The notes below the pieces were generated by a model. It saw only the letters and a list, made by a program, of their open reading frames with translations, was not told the DNA's origin and did no database searches. 64,000 nt of DNA from Brachybacterium sacelli (GTDB taxonomy: Bacteria > Actinomycetota > Actinomycetes > Actinomycetales > Dermabacteraceae). A program made the position numbers and the translations under genes. Below, in pieces: positions 1-8,300 of this stretch. The stretch is from the NCBI RefSeq assembly GCF_017876545.1, contig NZ_JAGIOD010000002.1:1302001-1366000 (forward strand), written 5' to 3'. Every line of letters starts with the position of its first letter. The first letter of the stretch is position 1.

Positions 1-281
1 ACGCCTGCGTCGAGGTGCCCTGCCTGGTCGACGCCAACGGCGTACAGCCCACCGCGATCGGTGACCTGCCGCTGCAGCTGGCGGCCCTGAACCGCACCAA
101 CGTCGGCGTCCAGACGCTCGCGGTGCAGGCCGCGCTGACCGGCAGCCGCGAGAACGTCCATCACGCCGTGGCCCTGGACCCCCTGACCGCGGCTCAGGTG
201 ACCCTCGAGGACGCCCGCGCCATGACCGACGAGCTCTTCGCCGCGCACCACGACCTGCTGCCGAAGAAACTGCAGGACTGA
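1..281 (+). CDS. GH4 family glycosidase (alpha-galactosidase/6-phospho-glucosidase type), C-terminal end only
   Basis: Only the last 92 or so codons lie in the window; the reading frame is open from base 3 and ends with TGA at 279-281. The visible tail reads EVPCLVDANGVQP close to the left edge, then LPLQLAALNRTN and a YHAV-like HHAVALDPLT stretch, which is typical of the end of NAD- and Mn-dependent family 4 glycosidases (melibiase/AglA type). Such enzymes cleave alpha- or beta-glycosides by an oxidation-elimination mechanism in the cytoplasm. It lies 46 bases upstream of a carbohydrate ABC importer on the same strand, so it probably hydrolyses what that importer brings in. Sugar specificity cannot be judged because the catalytic N-terminal part is outside the window. 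Confidence 0.82.
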   Translation, partial: ACVEVPCLVDANGVQPTAIGDLPLQLAALNRTNVGVQTLAVQAALTGSRENVHHAVALDPLTAAQVTLEDARAMTDELFAAHHDLLPKKLQD

Positions 282-327
282 CCCGCGCACCACCCTCGGC
301 CGCCGTGACTCGAAGGAGAATGACCGC

Positions 328-1611
328 ATGAGAAGGCCAACCATCGCCCGGCGCCAGATCCTGGCCGTCGCCGGGATCTCGGCGGTCGGTGCTCTCGCCG
401 CCTGCAACGGCGAGAGCACTGACACCCAGCACCTGCGTCTGTCCTCCTGGAACATCCCTGCTGATCTGGAGTCGTACCAGGAGATCGCCGACGCCTTCGT
501 CGCCGACCACCCCGGTACCTCGGTCTCCGTCGAGGTGACGACGGGGCAGTTCCACCAATGGTTCATCACCCGCCTGGCCGCCGATCTGGCCCCGGACATC
601 ATCCGGATCACCCCGCAGCAGATCGGCCGCTACGCCGCCAACGGCAGCCTCATCGACCTCGCCGACGCCGTTCCCCCGGAGTACCGCGAGGACTGGAGCG
701 AACCCTTCTGGGCGATCGGACAGCGCGAGAACGGGCTGTTCGGGATCTTCCAGCACACGGACAACTTCATCACCTTCTACGACAAGCAGGTCATGGAGCA
801 GATCGGCGTCGAGCCGCCGGAGCGGATCGAGGACGCCTGGACCTGGGAGGAGTTCCTCGAGGTCGCCGACGAGGTGAAGAAGGCGACCGGTCACTACGCC
901 TTCTCGTACGGGTGGAGCGGACCCGACACCGCTTACCGCTGGATGCCGATCATCTACCAGAACGGCGGTGCCTTCCTCGGCCAGGACGGGCTGACCCCGT
1001 CGATGGACACCGAGGAGGCGATCGGCGCGCTCGAGTTCGGACGGCGCTGGTACGCCGACGGGCTGGTCAGCACCAGCAACATGAGCAAGTTCGGGGGCGG
1101 GCACGTGGACTTCGACCTGTTCACCACCGGGCAGGTGGGCATGGCGCTGACCAACCCCGAGGCGATCGCCGCCTTCGACGAGGCCCGACCCGGGGAGTGG
1201 GGTGTCGCGCCGATGATCCGCAACAGCGCGGAGGCCTCCGATCTCGGCGGGAACGCCCTCGCGGTCACCAAGTCCTCGAAGCACCGCGAGCTCGCCGCCG
1301 AACTCGTCGCCTACCTGACCAGCCGGAAGAACATCCGCTCCTTCTGCCACGACGGCAACTGGATCCCCTCGCGCACCTCGCTGACCGCCGAGGACATCGG
1401 GTACGCCGACCACGAGGACGTGATGCAGATGTTCATCGACCAGGGCACCACGATCCCGCTGTCCATGGTCAAGGCGCAGTCCGGCGAGTTCTTCAGCTCC
1501 CTGAACGCGATGTTCGCGGACTACCTGGACCTCTGCCTGCTCGGTGAGCTCACCCCGCAGGAGACGTCACAGCAGATGATGGAGGCGATGCTCAGTGTCA
1601 CGTCCCGTTGA
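328..1611 (+). CDS. Carbohydrate ABC transporter substrate-binding lipoprotein
   Basis: The 427-residue product starts with a twin-arginine-like stretch (RRQILAVAG) and a lipobox LAAC with Cys26, so it should be exported and lipid-anchored outside the membrane. The rest resembles family 1 (MalE/UgpB-like) sugar-binding proteins, with conserved features such as FYDKQVMEQIG, the WTWEEFLEVADEVKK helix and the GNALAVTKSSKH segment. A good ribosome site, AAGGAG, sits at 316-321 before the ATG. Its last 17 bases overlap the first permease gene in another frame, showing tight coupling. With the preceding GH4 enzyme it suggests uptake of an alpha- or beta-galactoside or glucoside. The sugar itself is not determinable. 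Confidence 0.93.
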   Translation: MRRPTIARRQILAVAGISAVGALAACNGESTDTQHLRLSSWNIPADLESYQEIADAFVADHPGTSVSVEVTTGQFHQWFITRLAADLAPDIIRITPQQIGRYAANGSLIDLADAVPPEYREDWSEPFWAIGQRENGLFGIFQHTDNFITFYDKQVMEQIGVEPPERIEDAWTWEEFLEVADEVKKATGHYAFSYGWSGPDTAYRWMPIIYQNGGAFLGQDGLTPSMDTEEAIGALEFGRRWYADGLVSTSNMSKFGGGHVDFDLFTTGQVGMALTNPEAIAAFDEARPGEWGVAPMIRNSAEASDLGGNALAVTKSSKHRELAAELVAYLTSRKNIRSFCHDGNWIPSRTSLTAEDIGYADHEDVMQMFIDQGTTIPLSMVKAQSGEFFSSLNAMFADYLDLCLLGELTPQETSQQMMEAMLSVTSR

Positions 1612-2500
1612 GTCCCTGACCCGCCCCCGCAGCCGCACCGGGCGGCGGCTGACCCCGTACGTGTTCATCGGCCCCGCCGCCCTTTTGTTCCTCACCTTCT
1701 CGCTGATCCCGATCGTCATCGCGATCACCTTGAGCTTCCAGGACACCCAGACGCTGGGCGACGGGGACTGGGTGGGTCTTGCGAACTTCGCCGCGCTCGG
1801 CTCGGACCGTCTGTTCCGCACCGCCCTGGTCAACACCGTCGTGTTCGCCGTCGGCACGGTGCCCACCTCGATGGCCCTCGGCCTCGCCTTCGCGGTCGCG
1901 CTGAACCGACCGTTGCCGGGTCGGGGACTGTTCCGGGCGATGTTCTTCGTGCCGATGGTGGCCGCCGGCGTCGTGGTCGGCGTGGTCATGTCGTGGATCT
2001 TCAACACGGACTACGGCGTCGCCAACAACGCGCTGGAGCTGCTGGGCCTGGGGCGTCTGCCCTGGCTGACCTCACCCAGCATGGCGATGCTCACGCTGAT
2101 CATCGTGGTGGTCTGGACCCGGATCGGGTTCTGCATGGTGATCTACCTCGGCGCCCTGCAGTCCGTGCCCGGCGAGATCATCGAGGCCGCCTCGATCGAC
2201 GGCGCCGGCCCCTGGGCCCGGTTCCGCCGCATCACCCTGCCGATGCTCGCCCCCACCACGTCGATCCTGCTGATCCTCAACGTCGTGTTCTCCCTGCAGG
2301 CCTTCGACATCATCTACGTGCTGACGGGCGGTGGGCCGGGCTTCTCCACCACCGTGCTCATCCAGTACGTGTTCCGATCGGCCTTCCAGGACGCCCAGAT
2401 GGGGTACGCGGCCGCCCTCGGCCTGGTCCTGGTGGCGATCCTGCTGCTGTTCACGCTGCTGCGGCAACGTGCCACGAAGAGAGCGGAGAGCTACCTATGA
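1595..2500 (+). CDS. Carbohydrate ABC transporter permease, MalF/UgpA type
   Basis: The 301-residue integral membrane protein has about six hydrophobic segments and the permease EAA loop near residue 200 (EAASIDGAGPWARFRRITLP), the docking site for the ATPase. It begins at a GTG inside the 3' end of the binding-protein gene. It forms the channel with the next gene product. No ATPase gene is nearby, which is normal for actinobacterial sugar importers that share one MsiK-like ATPase encoded elsewhere; that sharing is inferred. Confidence 0.93.
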   Translation: MSRPVESLTRPRSRTGRRLTPYVFIGPAALLFLTFSLIPIVIAITLSFQDTQTLGDGDWVGLANFAALGSDRLFRTALVNTVVFAVGTVPTSMALGLAFAVALNRPLPGRGLFRAMFFVPMVAAGVVVGVVMSWIFNTDYGVANNALELLGLGRLPWLTSPSMAMLTLIIVVVWTRIGFCMVIYLGALQSVPGEIIEAASIDGAGPWARFRRITLPMLAPTTSILLILNVVFSLQAFDIIYVLTGGGPGFSTTVLIQYVFRSAFQDAQMGYAAALGLVLVAILLLFTLLRQRATKRAESYL

Positions 2501-3363
2501 GCACAGAGGCCCGCTCCACCCGGAGCATCGCCCGTCCGCCGTCCATCCCGCCCCGGCGCTGGCTGCTGGTCGCGGGGCTCGCCCTGCTGGCGATCCTGAT
2601 GGTCTTCCCGCTGTACTGGATGGTCGTCTCCGCGCTCACCCCGGGGGGCCAGTCCCAGAGCTCGCAGTTCTACCTCTGGCCCGAAGCGCCGACGCTCGCG
2701 AACTTCACCGAGGTGTTCACGAGTCAGCCTGTCGCGCGCTGGATCTGGAACTCCGTGCTGATCTCGGTGGTCACCACGGCGATCTCGGTCGTGGTCTCCC
2801 TGGGGGCCGGTTACGCGCTGGCGAAGTTCCGCTTCGCCGGTCGCGGGATGCTGTACGCGGCGTTCATGCTCACGATCATGATCCCGATCCAGGTCACGAT
2901 CGTGCCGTCGTTCCTGGTGGTCGCCCGGATCGGCCTGGTCGACTCCCCGTGGGCGGTCATCCTGCCCACCGCCTTCGACGTGGTCGGGATCTTCATCGCC
3001 CGCCAGTTCATGCTGGGCGTCCCCGACGCGCTGATCGAGGCCGCACGGGTCGACGGTGCCGGGGAGTTCCGCGCGTTCTTCTCGGTGGTCCTGCCCACCT
3101 GCGGCCCCCTCGTCGGCGTGCTCGTGATCCTCGCGTTCATGGCGCGCTGGAACGACTTCCTCTGGCCGATGGTCGTGCTGCAGGGCGCGGAGAGCCTGAC
3201 CGTCCCGGTGGGGCTGTCGACCCTGACCAACAATCCGGCCTTCGCCTCTCCGTGGGGCGCGGTGATGGCGGTGGCGACGGTGACGGTGCTGCCGATTCTC
3301 GTCGTGTTCCTGGTGTTCCAGAAGCAGTTCGTCCAGGGGATCTCGAGCACGGGCATCAAGTGA
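2497..3363 (+). CDS. Carbohydrate ABC transporter permease, MalG/UgpE type
   Basis: The 288-residue protein begins MSTEARST and has a first membrane helix around residues 25-45 (LLVAGLALLAILMVFPLYW), the signature FPLYW motif of MalG-type permeases, and an EAA loop EAARVDGAGEFRAFFSVVLP. The ATG at 2497 overlaps the upstream TGA in an ATGA arrangement, which fixes the start although the frame stays open far upstream. It pairs with the preceding permease. No terminator hairpin is obvious in the 75 bases that follow. Confidence 0.93.
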   Translation: MSTEARSTRSIARPPSIPPRRWLLVAGLALLAILMVFPLYWMVVSALTPGGQSQSSQFYLWPEAPTLANFTEVFTSQPVARWIWNSVLISVVTTAISVVVSLGAGYALAKFRFAGRGMLYAAFMLTIMIPIQVTIVPSFLVVARIGLVDSPWAVILPTAFDVVGIFIARQFMLGVPDALIEAARVDGAGEFRAFFSVVLPTCGPLVGVLVILAFMARWNDFLWPMVVLQGAESLTVPVGLSTLTNNPAFASPWGAVMAVATVTVLPILVVFLVFQKQFVQGISSTGIK

Positions 3364-3438
3364 GCCGAGGCGGGGCCGGGCACTCGACCGCCCGAAAATC
3401 AGTGGTGTCAGCATGCCGGTCGGGCCAGGATCGACCCC

Positions 3439-4200
3439 ATGAGCTCCGCCCAGGATCCTCCCACCGCCGGCACCGGAGCGGCTCTGACGTTCAACTCGCC
3501 GCTCTCGGACGAGCGCGCCGCACGACTGGTCCGCCAGCTCGCCGCCTCCGCCCCGTCGGACATCCTCGACGTCGGGTGCGGCTGGGCGGAGCTGCTCCTC
3601 TCACTCCTCGACGCTGTGCCGGATGCCCGGGGGAGGGGACTCGACGTCCACGCCCCTGACATCGACCGGGCCCGGTTCGCCGCCACGCAGCGCGGTCTCG
3701 GCGAGCGTGTGCAGCTCGAGACGAAGGAGGCCGGCGGCACGCTCGCCGCGGCGGACGTCGTGGTGAACATCGGGGCGTTCCAGGCGTTCGGTGACATCCC
3801 CGTCGCGCTGGCGCGACTGCGGGACCTGGTCCGCCCCGGGGGCAGGCTGCTGTTCGGCTGCGAGTACTGGGAGCACGTTCCCACCGAGGCGGAGCTCGCC
3901 GCGCTGTGGGAGGGCACGAGCATCGAAGACTGCTTGCTCCTGCCCGACCTGGTGGACGCCGCGATCGCTGCAGGGTTCCGACCACTGGGCACCGAGACGG
4001 TGACCCGCCAGGAGTGGGAAGCCTACGAATCGGGGCACATGGCGCCGCTGGAGGAATGGCTGGCCGCCCACCGGATCCATCCCCGGGCGGACGAGGTCCG
4101 CGCCCAGCTCGACCAGCAGCGCACCATCTGGCTCCGCGGCCACCGCGACCTCCTGGGATTCGCGTATCTGACGCTGCTGCCGACGCGGAGCTCCGCCTGA
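3439..4200 (+). CDS. Class I SAM-dependent methyltransferase
   Basis: The 253-residue soluble protein has the Rossmann methyltransferase glycine motif I, DILDVGCGWAELLLSL, near residues 33-48, a motif II acidic strand (RGLDVHAPDI), and the ADVVVNIGAFQAF and LVRPGGRLLFGCEYW segments typical of the fold. The acceptor is unknown; there is no metal site or additional domain that would name it. The gene stands alone between the sugar importer and a VOC-family gene. An AGGA element at 3427-3430 precedes the ATG by a normal distance. Confidence 0.85.
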   Translation: MSSAQDPPTAGTGAALTFNSPLSDERAARLVRQLAASAPSDILDVGCGWAELLLSLLDAVPDARGRGLDVHAPDIDRARFAATQRGLGERVQLETKEAGGTLAAADVVVNIGAFQAFGDIPVALARLRDLVRPGGRLLFGCEYWEHVPTEAELAALWEGTSIEDCLLLPDLVDAAIAAGFRPLGTETVTRQEWEAYESGHMAPLEEWLAAHRIHPRADEVRAQLDQQRTIWLRGHRDLLGFAYLTLLPTRSSA

Positions 4201-4285
4201 GCGCTGCGTGTCAGCTCCTCGAGCATCCGCCCGAGTCACGTTCGCCGTCCCTGGTACCTTGACGCCAAGATATCGAGGAGGCCGT

Positions 4286-4669
4286 ATGCGACTGCACCAC
4301 GTTCAGGTGTCGATGCCCCGCGGCGGGGAGGAGGCGGCCCGACGGTTCTACGGGGACGGCGTCGGGCTCGCAGAGGTCGACAAGCCGTGGGCGCTCGCCG
4401 GGCGCGGCGGCTGCTGGTTCCGCCACGTCGAGGACGGGCTCGTCCTCGCCGAGATCCACTGCGGAGTCGAGGAGCCCTTCCGCCCCGCACAGAAGGCGCA
4501 TCCGGCCCTCGTCGTCGACACCGCCGAGGAGCTCACCGAGATGGCGGACCGGATCGAGGGCATCGGCGGCGAGGTCTCCTGGGCCGAGCGCACGAGCTTC
4601 GAGGGGTTCGTGCGGTTCCATGCCCGCGACCCCTTCGGCAATCGTCTCGAGGTGCTCACCCCGGCCTGA
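4286..4669 (+). CDS. VOC-family (glyoxalase/bleomycin resistance-like) protein
   Basis: The 127-residue product carries one vicinal-oxygen-chelate half: MRLHHVQVSMPRGGEEAARR at the start, the WFRHVEDGLVLAEIHCGVEE middle and the FHARDPFGNRLEVLTP end, which is the usual C-terminal strand with a conserved Glu metal ligand. The ATG at 4286 is chosen because GAGGAG (4276-4281) precedes it; the frame is open upstream but without such a site. Such proteins act as dimers in isomerase, dioxygenase or drug-sequestering roles. The substrate is not predictable. Confidence 0.83.
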   Translation: MRLHHVQVSMPRGGEEAARRFYGDGVGLAEVDKPWALAGRGGCWFRHVEDGLVLAEIHCGVEEPFRPAQKAHPALVVDTAEELTEMADRIEGIGGEVSWAERTSFEGFVRFHARDPFGNRLEVLTPA

Positions 4670-4678
4670 ATCAGGCCG
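4662..4678. terminator. Short hairpin overlapping the VOC gene stop
   Basis: CGGCCT (4662-4667) and AGGCCG (4673-4678) form a perfect six-pair stem with a five-base loop that contains most of the stop codon. It could end transcription of the VOC gene, but there is no T run behind it. Confidence 0.35.
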
Positions 4679-4801
4679 TCCGTGACGGCGCGATGCCGAC
4701 TGCGTGAACTCTCGCGGTCGCCCGTATGGCGTGCCCGATTTGCCCGCTCGCGCCTGCATACGGTCCCGGTGGTTGCTGTTCCAGATCACCAGGAGACCAC
4801 C

Positions 4802-5755
4802 ATGTCCCTCGCCCTTGATCGTCGCCACCTCCTCGCCGGCGTCGGCGCCGCTGCTGTCGGCGTGACCGCCGCTATCACCCTCCCCGCCATGTCCGCCCCC
4901 GCGAATCCCGAGAGCTCCGGGGCGCCGGAGCCGCTGATCGGCACGGCGACGGAGGGGCGCCTGCACGTGATGACGTTCAACATCCGCCTGACGCGCACCA
5001 GCGACACCGTCAGCGGGGATCCCGACCACTGGCCCGACCGTCGGCCGATCCTCATCGACCTGCTCGAGCGCGAACAGCCCACGCTGCTGGGCGTGCAGGA
5101 GGCCAAGTTCGACCAGCTCTCCGCCATCCAGGAGGCACTGCCGAGCCACGAGTACGTCGGCTACGGCCGCCACGGCGGCAGCAAGGACGAGTACTCCCCG
5201 CTGTTCTACGACGGTGAGCGCTTCGAGCTGCTGGCCTGGAACCAGTTCTGGCTCTCGGACACCCCGGACGTGATCGGGTCGGCCACCTGGGGCAACGAGA
5301 TCAGCCGCATGATCATCTGGGCGCGGCTGCGAGACCTGAAGACCGACACCGAGTTCGCGATGATCAACACTCACTTCGACCACCAGTCGGAGCCGTCGCG
5401 GGTCAAGAGCGCCCAGGCCATGGTCGACCTCTTCGAGGGCGGTGAGCTCGACGGGTTGGCCACGCTCGTCACCGGCGACTTCAACTCCCCGGCGGGCGAC
5501 TCCGAGGCCTACACGACGCTGGTCACGGATGGCCCGACGGTCGACACCTGGGAGACCGCCGAGGAGCAGCTCACCCCGGCCTGGGGCACGTTCGTGGGCT
5601 ACGAGGAGCCCGAGGAGGGCAGCACGCGCATCGATTGGATCCTGAGCACCGACGAGGTCACCACCCACAGTGCGGCGATCAACGTCTCGACCGACGAGGA
5701 GGGTCGCTACCCCTCGGACCACGCCCCGGTCCAGGCGCTGGTGTCGCTCCCCTGA
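4802..5755 (+). CDS. Exported endonuclease/exonuclease/phosphatase (EEP) family hydrolase
   Basis: The 317-residue product has a twin-arginine type leader (DRRHLLAGVGAAAVG, then a hydrophobic stretch ending AMSAPA), so it is probably secreted folded. The mature part shows the EEP (DNase I-like) active-site set in order: MTFNIRL, LLGVQEA (metal-binding Glu), INTHFDHQ, TGDFNSPAGD, and the terminal SDHAPV with the catalytic His. These enzymes cleave phosphodiesters or phosphomonoesters such as DNA or inositol phosphates; which one is unknown. The start is placed at the ATG at 4802 because it begins the signal sequence; the frame runs upstream without a leader-like sequence. Confidence 0.87.
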   Translation: MSLALDRRHLLAGVGAAAVGVTAAITLPAMSAPANPESSGAPEPLIGTATEGRLHVMTFNIRLTRTSDTVSGDPDHWPDRRPILIDLLEREQPTLLGVQEAKFDQLSAIQEALPSHEYVGYGRHGGSKDEYSPLFYDGERFELLAWNQFWLSDTPDVIGSATWGNEISRMIIWARLRDLKTDTEFAMINTHFDHQSEPSRVKSAQAMVDLFEGGELDGLATLVTGDFNSPAGDSEAYTTLVTDGPTVDTWETAEEQLTPAWGTFVGYEEPEEGSTRIDWILSTDEVTTHSAAINVSTDEEGRYPSDHAPVQALVSLP

Positions 5756-5783
5756 GGGCCTTCACGGGGACCGCTCGGGATGG

Positions 5784-5817
5784 TAACATCGATAGCTCGT
5801 TTGTGAGGCGCCTCACA
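5784..5817 (+). promoter_or_regulatory. Extended -10 like element followed by a 16-base perfect palindrome
   Basis: TGGTAACAT at 5781-5789 resembles an extended -10 box. TGTGAGGCGCCTCACA at 5802-5817 is a perfect palindrome sitting where the transcript would begin. It lies about 47 bases before the GTG of the small secreted protein and could be a repressor site for it. No cognate regulator is adjacent. Confidence 0.45.
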
Positions 5818-5863
5818 GAACGACGGGGTGTCCGAGTCGATGTGTAGAAGGGAAGCGAGCACA

Positions 5864-6178
5864 GTGACCGTGAGGTCCACGTGCACGAAGGCCGCAGCAC
5901 TTGCGGCAGGACTGATGATGGCCACGGCAGGCGCTGCGCAGGCCGCAGGGCCGTCCGACGCCGAGGGGGACATCTCCACCAAGGGGTTGCCCCAATGCAT
6001 CGAGGCCTGGGACGACGCCCAGGGCGATGTTCATGTGGTGAACAACTGCAGTTCGTCCTATCGCTACAAGGTGGTGATGGCATTCGCGCCCGATCTCTCG
6101 TGCCAGACGGTCAAGGCCGGCTGGGAGCACACGTATGACGATCCCACCGGGCGCTTCGATGGCGTCCAATCCTGCTGA
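5864..6178 (+). CDS. Small secreted four-cysteine protein (possible alpha-amylase-inhibitor-like fold)
   Basis: The 104-residue product has a Sec signal peptide (residues about 1-28, ending AAQAA) and a mature chain of roughly 75 residues with four cysteines. They fall in a C-x(16-17)-C then C-x(24)-C pattern: LPQCIEAW, VVNNCSSSYRYKVVMAF, DLSCQTVKAGW and GVQSC. The spacing and the NxC...VKVV-like strand recall Streptomyces tendamistat-type inhibitors, but the WRY inhibitory motif is absent, so I would not claim inhibition. GTG at 5864 is preferred over one 36 bases upstream because GGGAAG at 5850-5855 precedes it. It is followed by a strong hairpin. Confidence 0.7.
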   Translation: MTVRSTCTKAAALAAGLMMATAGAAQAAGPSDAEGDISTKGLPQCIEAWDDAQGDVHVVNNCSSSYRYKVVMAFAPDLSCQTVKAGWEHTYDDPTGRFDGVQSC

Positions 6179-6210
6179 GGTCACGAACCCGACCGACCAG
6201 CAGTCACGGG

Positions 6211-6253
6211 ACGAGGGCACGTGCCCGGCGCCGAGCCGGGGGCGTGCCCTCGT
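6211..6253. terminator. Hairpin between convergent genes
   Basis: Arms of 19 bases (6211-6229 and 6235-6253) pair with two mismatches around a five-base loop. The hairpin lies between the stop of the small secreted protein on the plus strand and the stop of the DUF1846 gene on the minus strand, so it can serve both. Confidence 0.75.
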
Positions 6254-6264
6254 CGTGTGTCGGC

Positions 6265-7818
6265 TCAGCGCTTGTGGTACAGCGAGCGGCGCTGGAAGCG
6301 GGGCTCGGAGGTCACCGAGATCCCGAGGTTGCGGAAGATCCCCTCGTCGACCGTGCCCAGGATCGTGGTGGTGTGCACGTCGCAGCCGGAGAGGTTGCGC
6401 AGCTCGTCCAGCGCGCTGCGGGCCCGGTCGTCGGAGGCGGCCGAGACCGACAGCGCGATCAGCACCTCATCGGTGTGCAGACGCGGGTTGAGCGAGCCCA
6501 GACGCTCGGTCTTCAGCGTCTGGATCGGCTCGATCGAGGAGGGGGAGAGCAGGTGGACGGTGTCCTCGATGCCGGCCAGGGCCTTCAGCGCGTTCAGCAG
6601 CATCGCCGCCGAGCATCCCAGCAGCGGTGAGGTCTTGCCGGTGATGATCGTGCCGTCGGCCAGCTGCATCGCCGAGCCCGGCTCCCCGGTGCGCTCCTGC
6701 ACCTCGAGCGCGGGGCCGACGACGGCGCGGTCCTCCACCGTGCAGCCCGCCTTGCTCATCACCATCGCCACCCGCTGGGAGACGACGTCGTCGTGGTCGC
6801 CGATCCGCTCGTCGACCGCGGCCTTGTAGAAGCGGCGGATGATCTCCTGGCGGGCTGCCTCCTGGCACACCTCGTCCTCGACGATGCAGTGCCCGGCCAT
6901 GTTCACCCCCATGTCGGTGGGGGAGGCGTAGGGGGAGGCACCGGTGAGCTTCTCGAGCAGGGTGCGCAGGAGGGGGAACACCTCGACGTCGCGGTTGTAG
7001 CTGGTGACCTGCTCGCCGTAGGCGGCGAGGTGGAACGGATCGATGAGGTTGATGTCGTCGAGGTCGGCAGTGGCGGACTCGTAGGCGAGGTTCACGGGAT
7101 GCTCGAGGGGCAGGTTCCAGATCGGGAAGGTCTCGAACTTCGCGTAGCCGGCGGGGATCCCGCGCGCATGATCGTGGTAGATCTGCGAGAGGCAGGTGGC
7201 GAGCTTGCCCGAGCCCGGCCCGGGCGCGGTGACCACGATGAGATCGCGCTGGGTGGGGGAGTGCTCGTTCGCGCCGAGACCCTGCTCGGAGACGATCCGG
7301 GCGGTGTCCTGCGGATAGCCGGGGATGACCCCGTGCCGGGCCACCGTCAGTCCCAGGCGCTCCAAGCGCTCCTTGAAGGCCAGGGCGACCTGGTTGGAGT
7401 CCTCGAGCTGGGTGATCACGACGTTCTCGACCAGGAAGCCGTGCTCGCGGAACACGTCGATCAGCCGCAGCACGTCGTCCTCGTAGGTGATCCCGAGGTC
7501 CGCGCGGACCTTCTGGCGCTCGAGGTCCTTGGCGTTGAGGCACACCAGGATCTCCAGCTCGTCCTTGAGCCGCTCGAGCATCGCGATCTTGTTGTCCGGG
7601 GTGAAGCCCGGCAGTACACGGGAGGCGTGGTGATCGTCGAAGAGCTTCCCGCCCATCTCGAGGTACAGCTTCCCGCCGATCCGGTCGCGGCGCTCCTGGA
7701 TGTGGCGCGACTGCAGGTCGATGTACTTCTCGCGGTCGAAGCCGATGCCTCCGCTGCCACGGGCCTCCGGGGAGCCGGGGGTGGACTGGACGGGGGTGCG
7801 GGATTCCGAGGCGGTCAC
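6265..7818 (-). CDS. DUF1846 (UPF0371) family protein
   Basis: The 517-residue cytoplasmic protein matches the DUF1846 family over almost all its length: the hallmark start [21 protein letters not shown] follows about 25 extra residues, then [23 protein letters not shown], the [17 protein letters not shown] loop and TDMGVNMAG. The loop resembles a nucleotide-binding turn, but the function of the family is not established. The start is a GTG with no strong ribosome site; the non-conserved N-terminal residues could be partly untranslated. It is a single gene flanked by a hairpin and by the leader of the next sugar operon. Confidence 0.87.
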   Translation of the reverse strand: MTASESRTPVQSTPGSPEARGSGGIGFDREKYIDLQSRHIQERRDRIGGKLYLEMGGKLFDDHHASRVLPGFTPDNKIAMLERLKDELEILVCLNAKDLERQKVRADLGITYEDDVLRLIDVFREHGFLVENVVITQLEDSNQVALAFKERLERLGLTVARHGVIPGYPQDTARIVSEQGLGANEHSPTQRDLIVVTAPGPGSGKLATCLSQIYHDHARGIPAGYAKFETFPIWNLPLEHPVNLAYESATADLDDINLIDPFHLAAYGEQVTSYNRDVEVFPLLRTLLEKLTGASPYASPTDMGVNMAGHCIVEDEVCQEAARQEIIRRFYKAAVDERIGDHDDVVSQRVAMVMSKAGCTVEDRAVVGPALEVQERTGEPGSAMQLADGTIITGKTSPLLGCSAAMLLNALKALAGIEDTVHLLSPSSIEPIQTLKTERLGSLNPRLHTDEVLIALSVSAASDDRARSALDELRNLSGCDVHTTTILGTVDEGIFRNLGISVTSEPRFQRRSLYHKR

Positions 7819-8021
7819 CCCGGCACGCTAGCACCAGGGCGGTGACGGGGAATCGGGGCGCCTCCGTCGGGCTTCGCGTGTCGGACGCCGAGCCCTGCGC
7901 CCGTTCCACCGAAACGTCCCGGCGGCGGTGCGGATCGGGGGAGCCGGTGACGTCGACCCGGTGCGCCGCCCTCGGAACGGTCGGCCGGTGGGCCCGGGGA
8001 GTGATCGCCCAGGCAACGAAG

Positions 8022-8035
8022 GTGATTCGAATCGA
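8022..8035 (+). promoter_or_regulatory. Candidate LacI-family operator, copy 1
   Basis: GTGATTCGAATCGA contains the perfect ten-base palindrome GATTCGAATC and shares 11 of 14 positions with a second site 237 bases downstream. The operon it precedes ends with a LacI-family gene, its likely reader. Confidence 0.55.
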
Positions 8036-8258
8036 TGACTCCCGTGGCGGGAGAGTCCATGGCCTGTGCGAACGCTATGACGTCACGTCGGAGCACATCG
8101 GCAAGGGAGTCCGCATCGTTGGAATCCCCCTTGCATCGGCCCAGATCGTGCGCCATGATGGCCGACACCGCCGCGCGCGGTCCGCACCGGCGTCGGTGCC
8201 ACGGATCGCGTCGGGCGCCCAGTTCCCGCTCATCGCCACCGCCGCCGAGCATCCCGTG

Positions 8259-8272
8259 TCGATACGAATCGA
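8259..8272 (+). promoter_or_regulatory. Candidate LacI-family operator, copy 2
   Basis: TCGATACGAATCGA has inverted arms TCGAT and ATCGA with a CG centre, the typical build of LacI-family sites. It lies 29 bases before the start of the substrate-binding protein gene, so a bound repressor could block transcription. Confidence 0.58.
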
Positions 8273-8300
8273 CAATAGGGATCGAGACAGAGGAAGCAGG

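Larger units (their letters stand above)
7819..8300 (+). promoter_or_regulatory. 480-base gene-free leader before the second sugar operon
   Basis: This stretch has no convincing gene. It holds two candidate LacI-type operators (8022-8035 and 8259-8272) 237 bases apart, and a weak promoter-like pair TTGCAT (8131-8136) and CATGAT (8154-8159) with 17 bases between them, located between the operators. AGGAAG at 8291-8296 is the ribosome site of the next gene. The arrangement would suit repression by DNA looping, but that is inference. Confidence 0.5.

Noticed and set aside
1993..3363. Long open frame beginning inside the first permease gene
   Set aside because: The true MalG-type permease starts at ATG 2497 with ATGA overlap; the upstream part is an out-of-frame shadow of the MalF-type gene.
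8083..8100. TGACGTCA palindrome in the sugar-operon leader
   Set aside because: An eight-base palindrome of common type, unrelated to the paired operator sites and unmatched elsewhere in the leader.
7842..8300. Upstream open extension of the second substrate-binding protein
   Set aside because: The signal peptide begins at ATG 8301 with a ribosome site; the upstream translation is arginine-rich with no leader.
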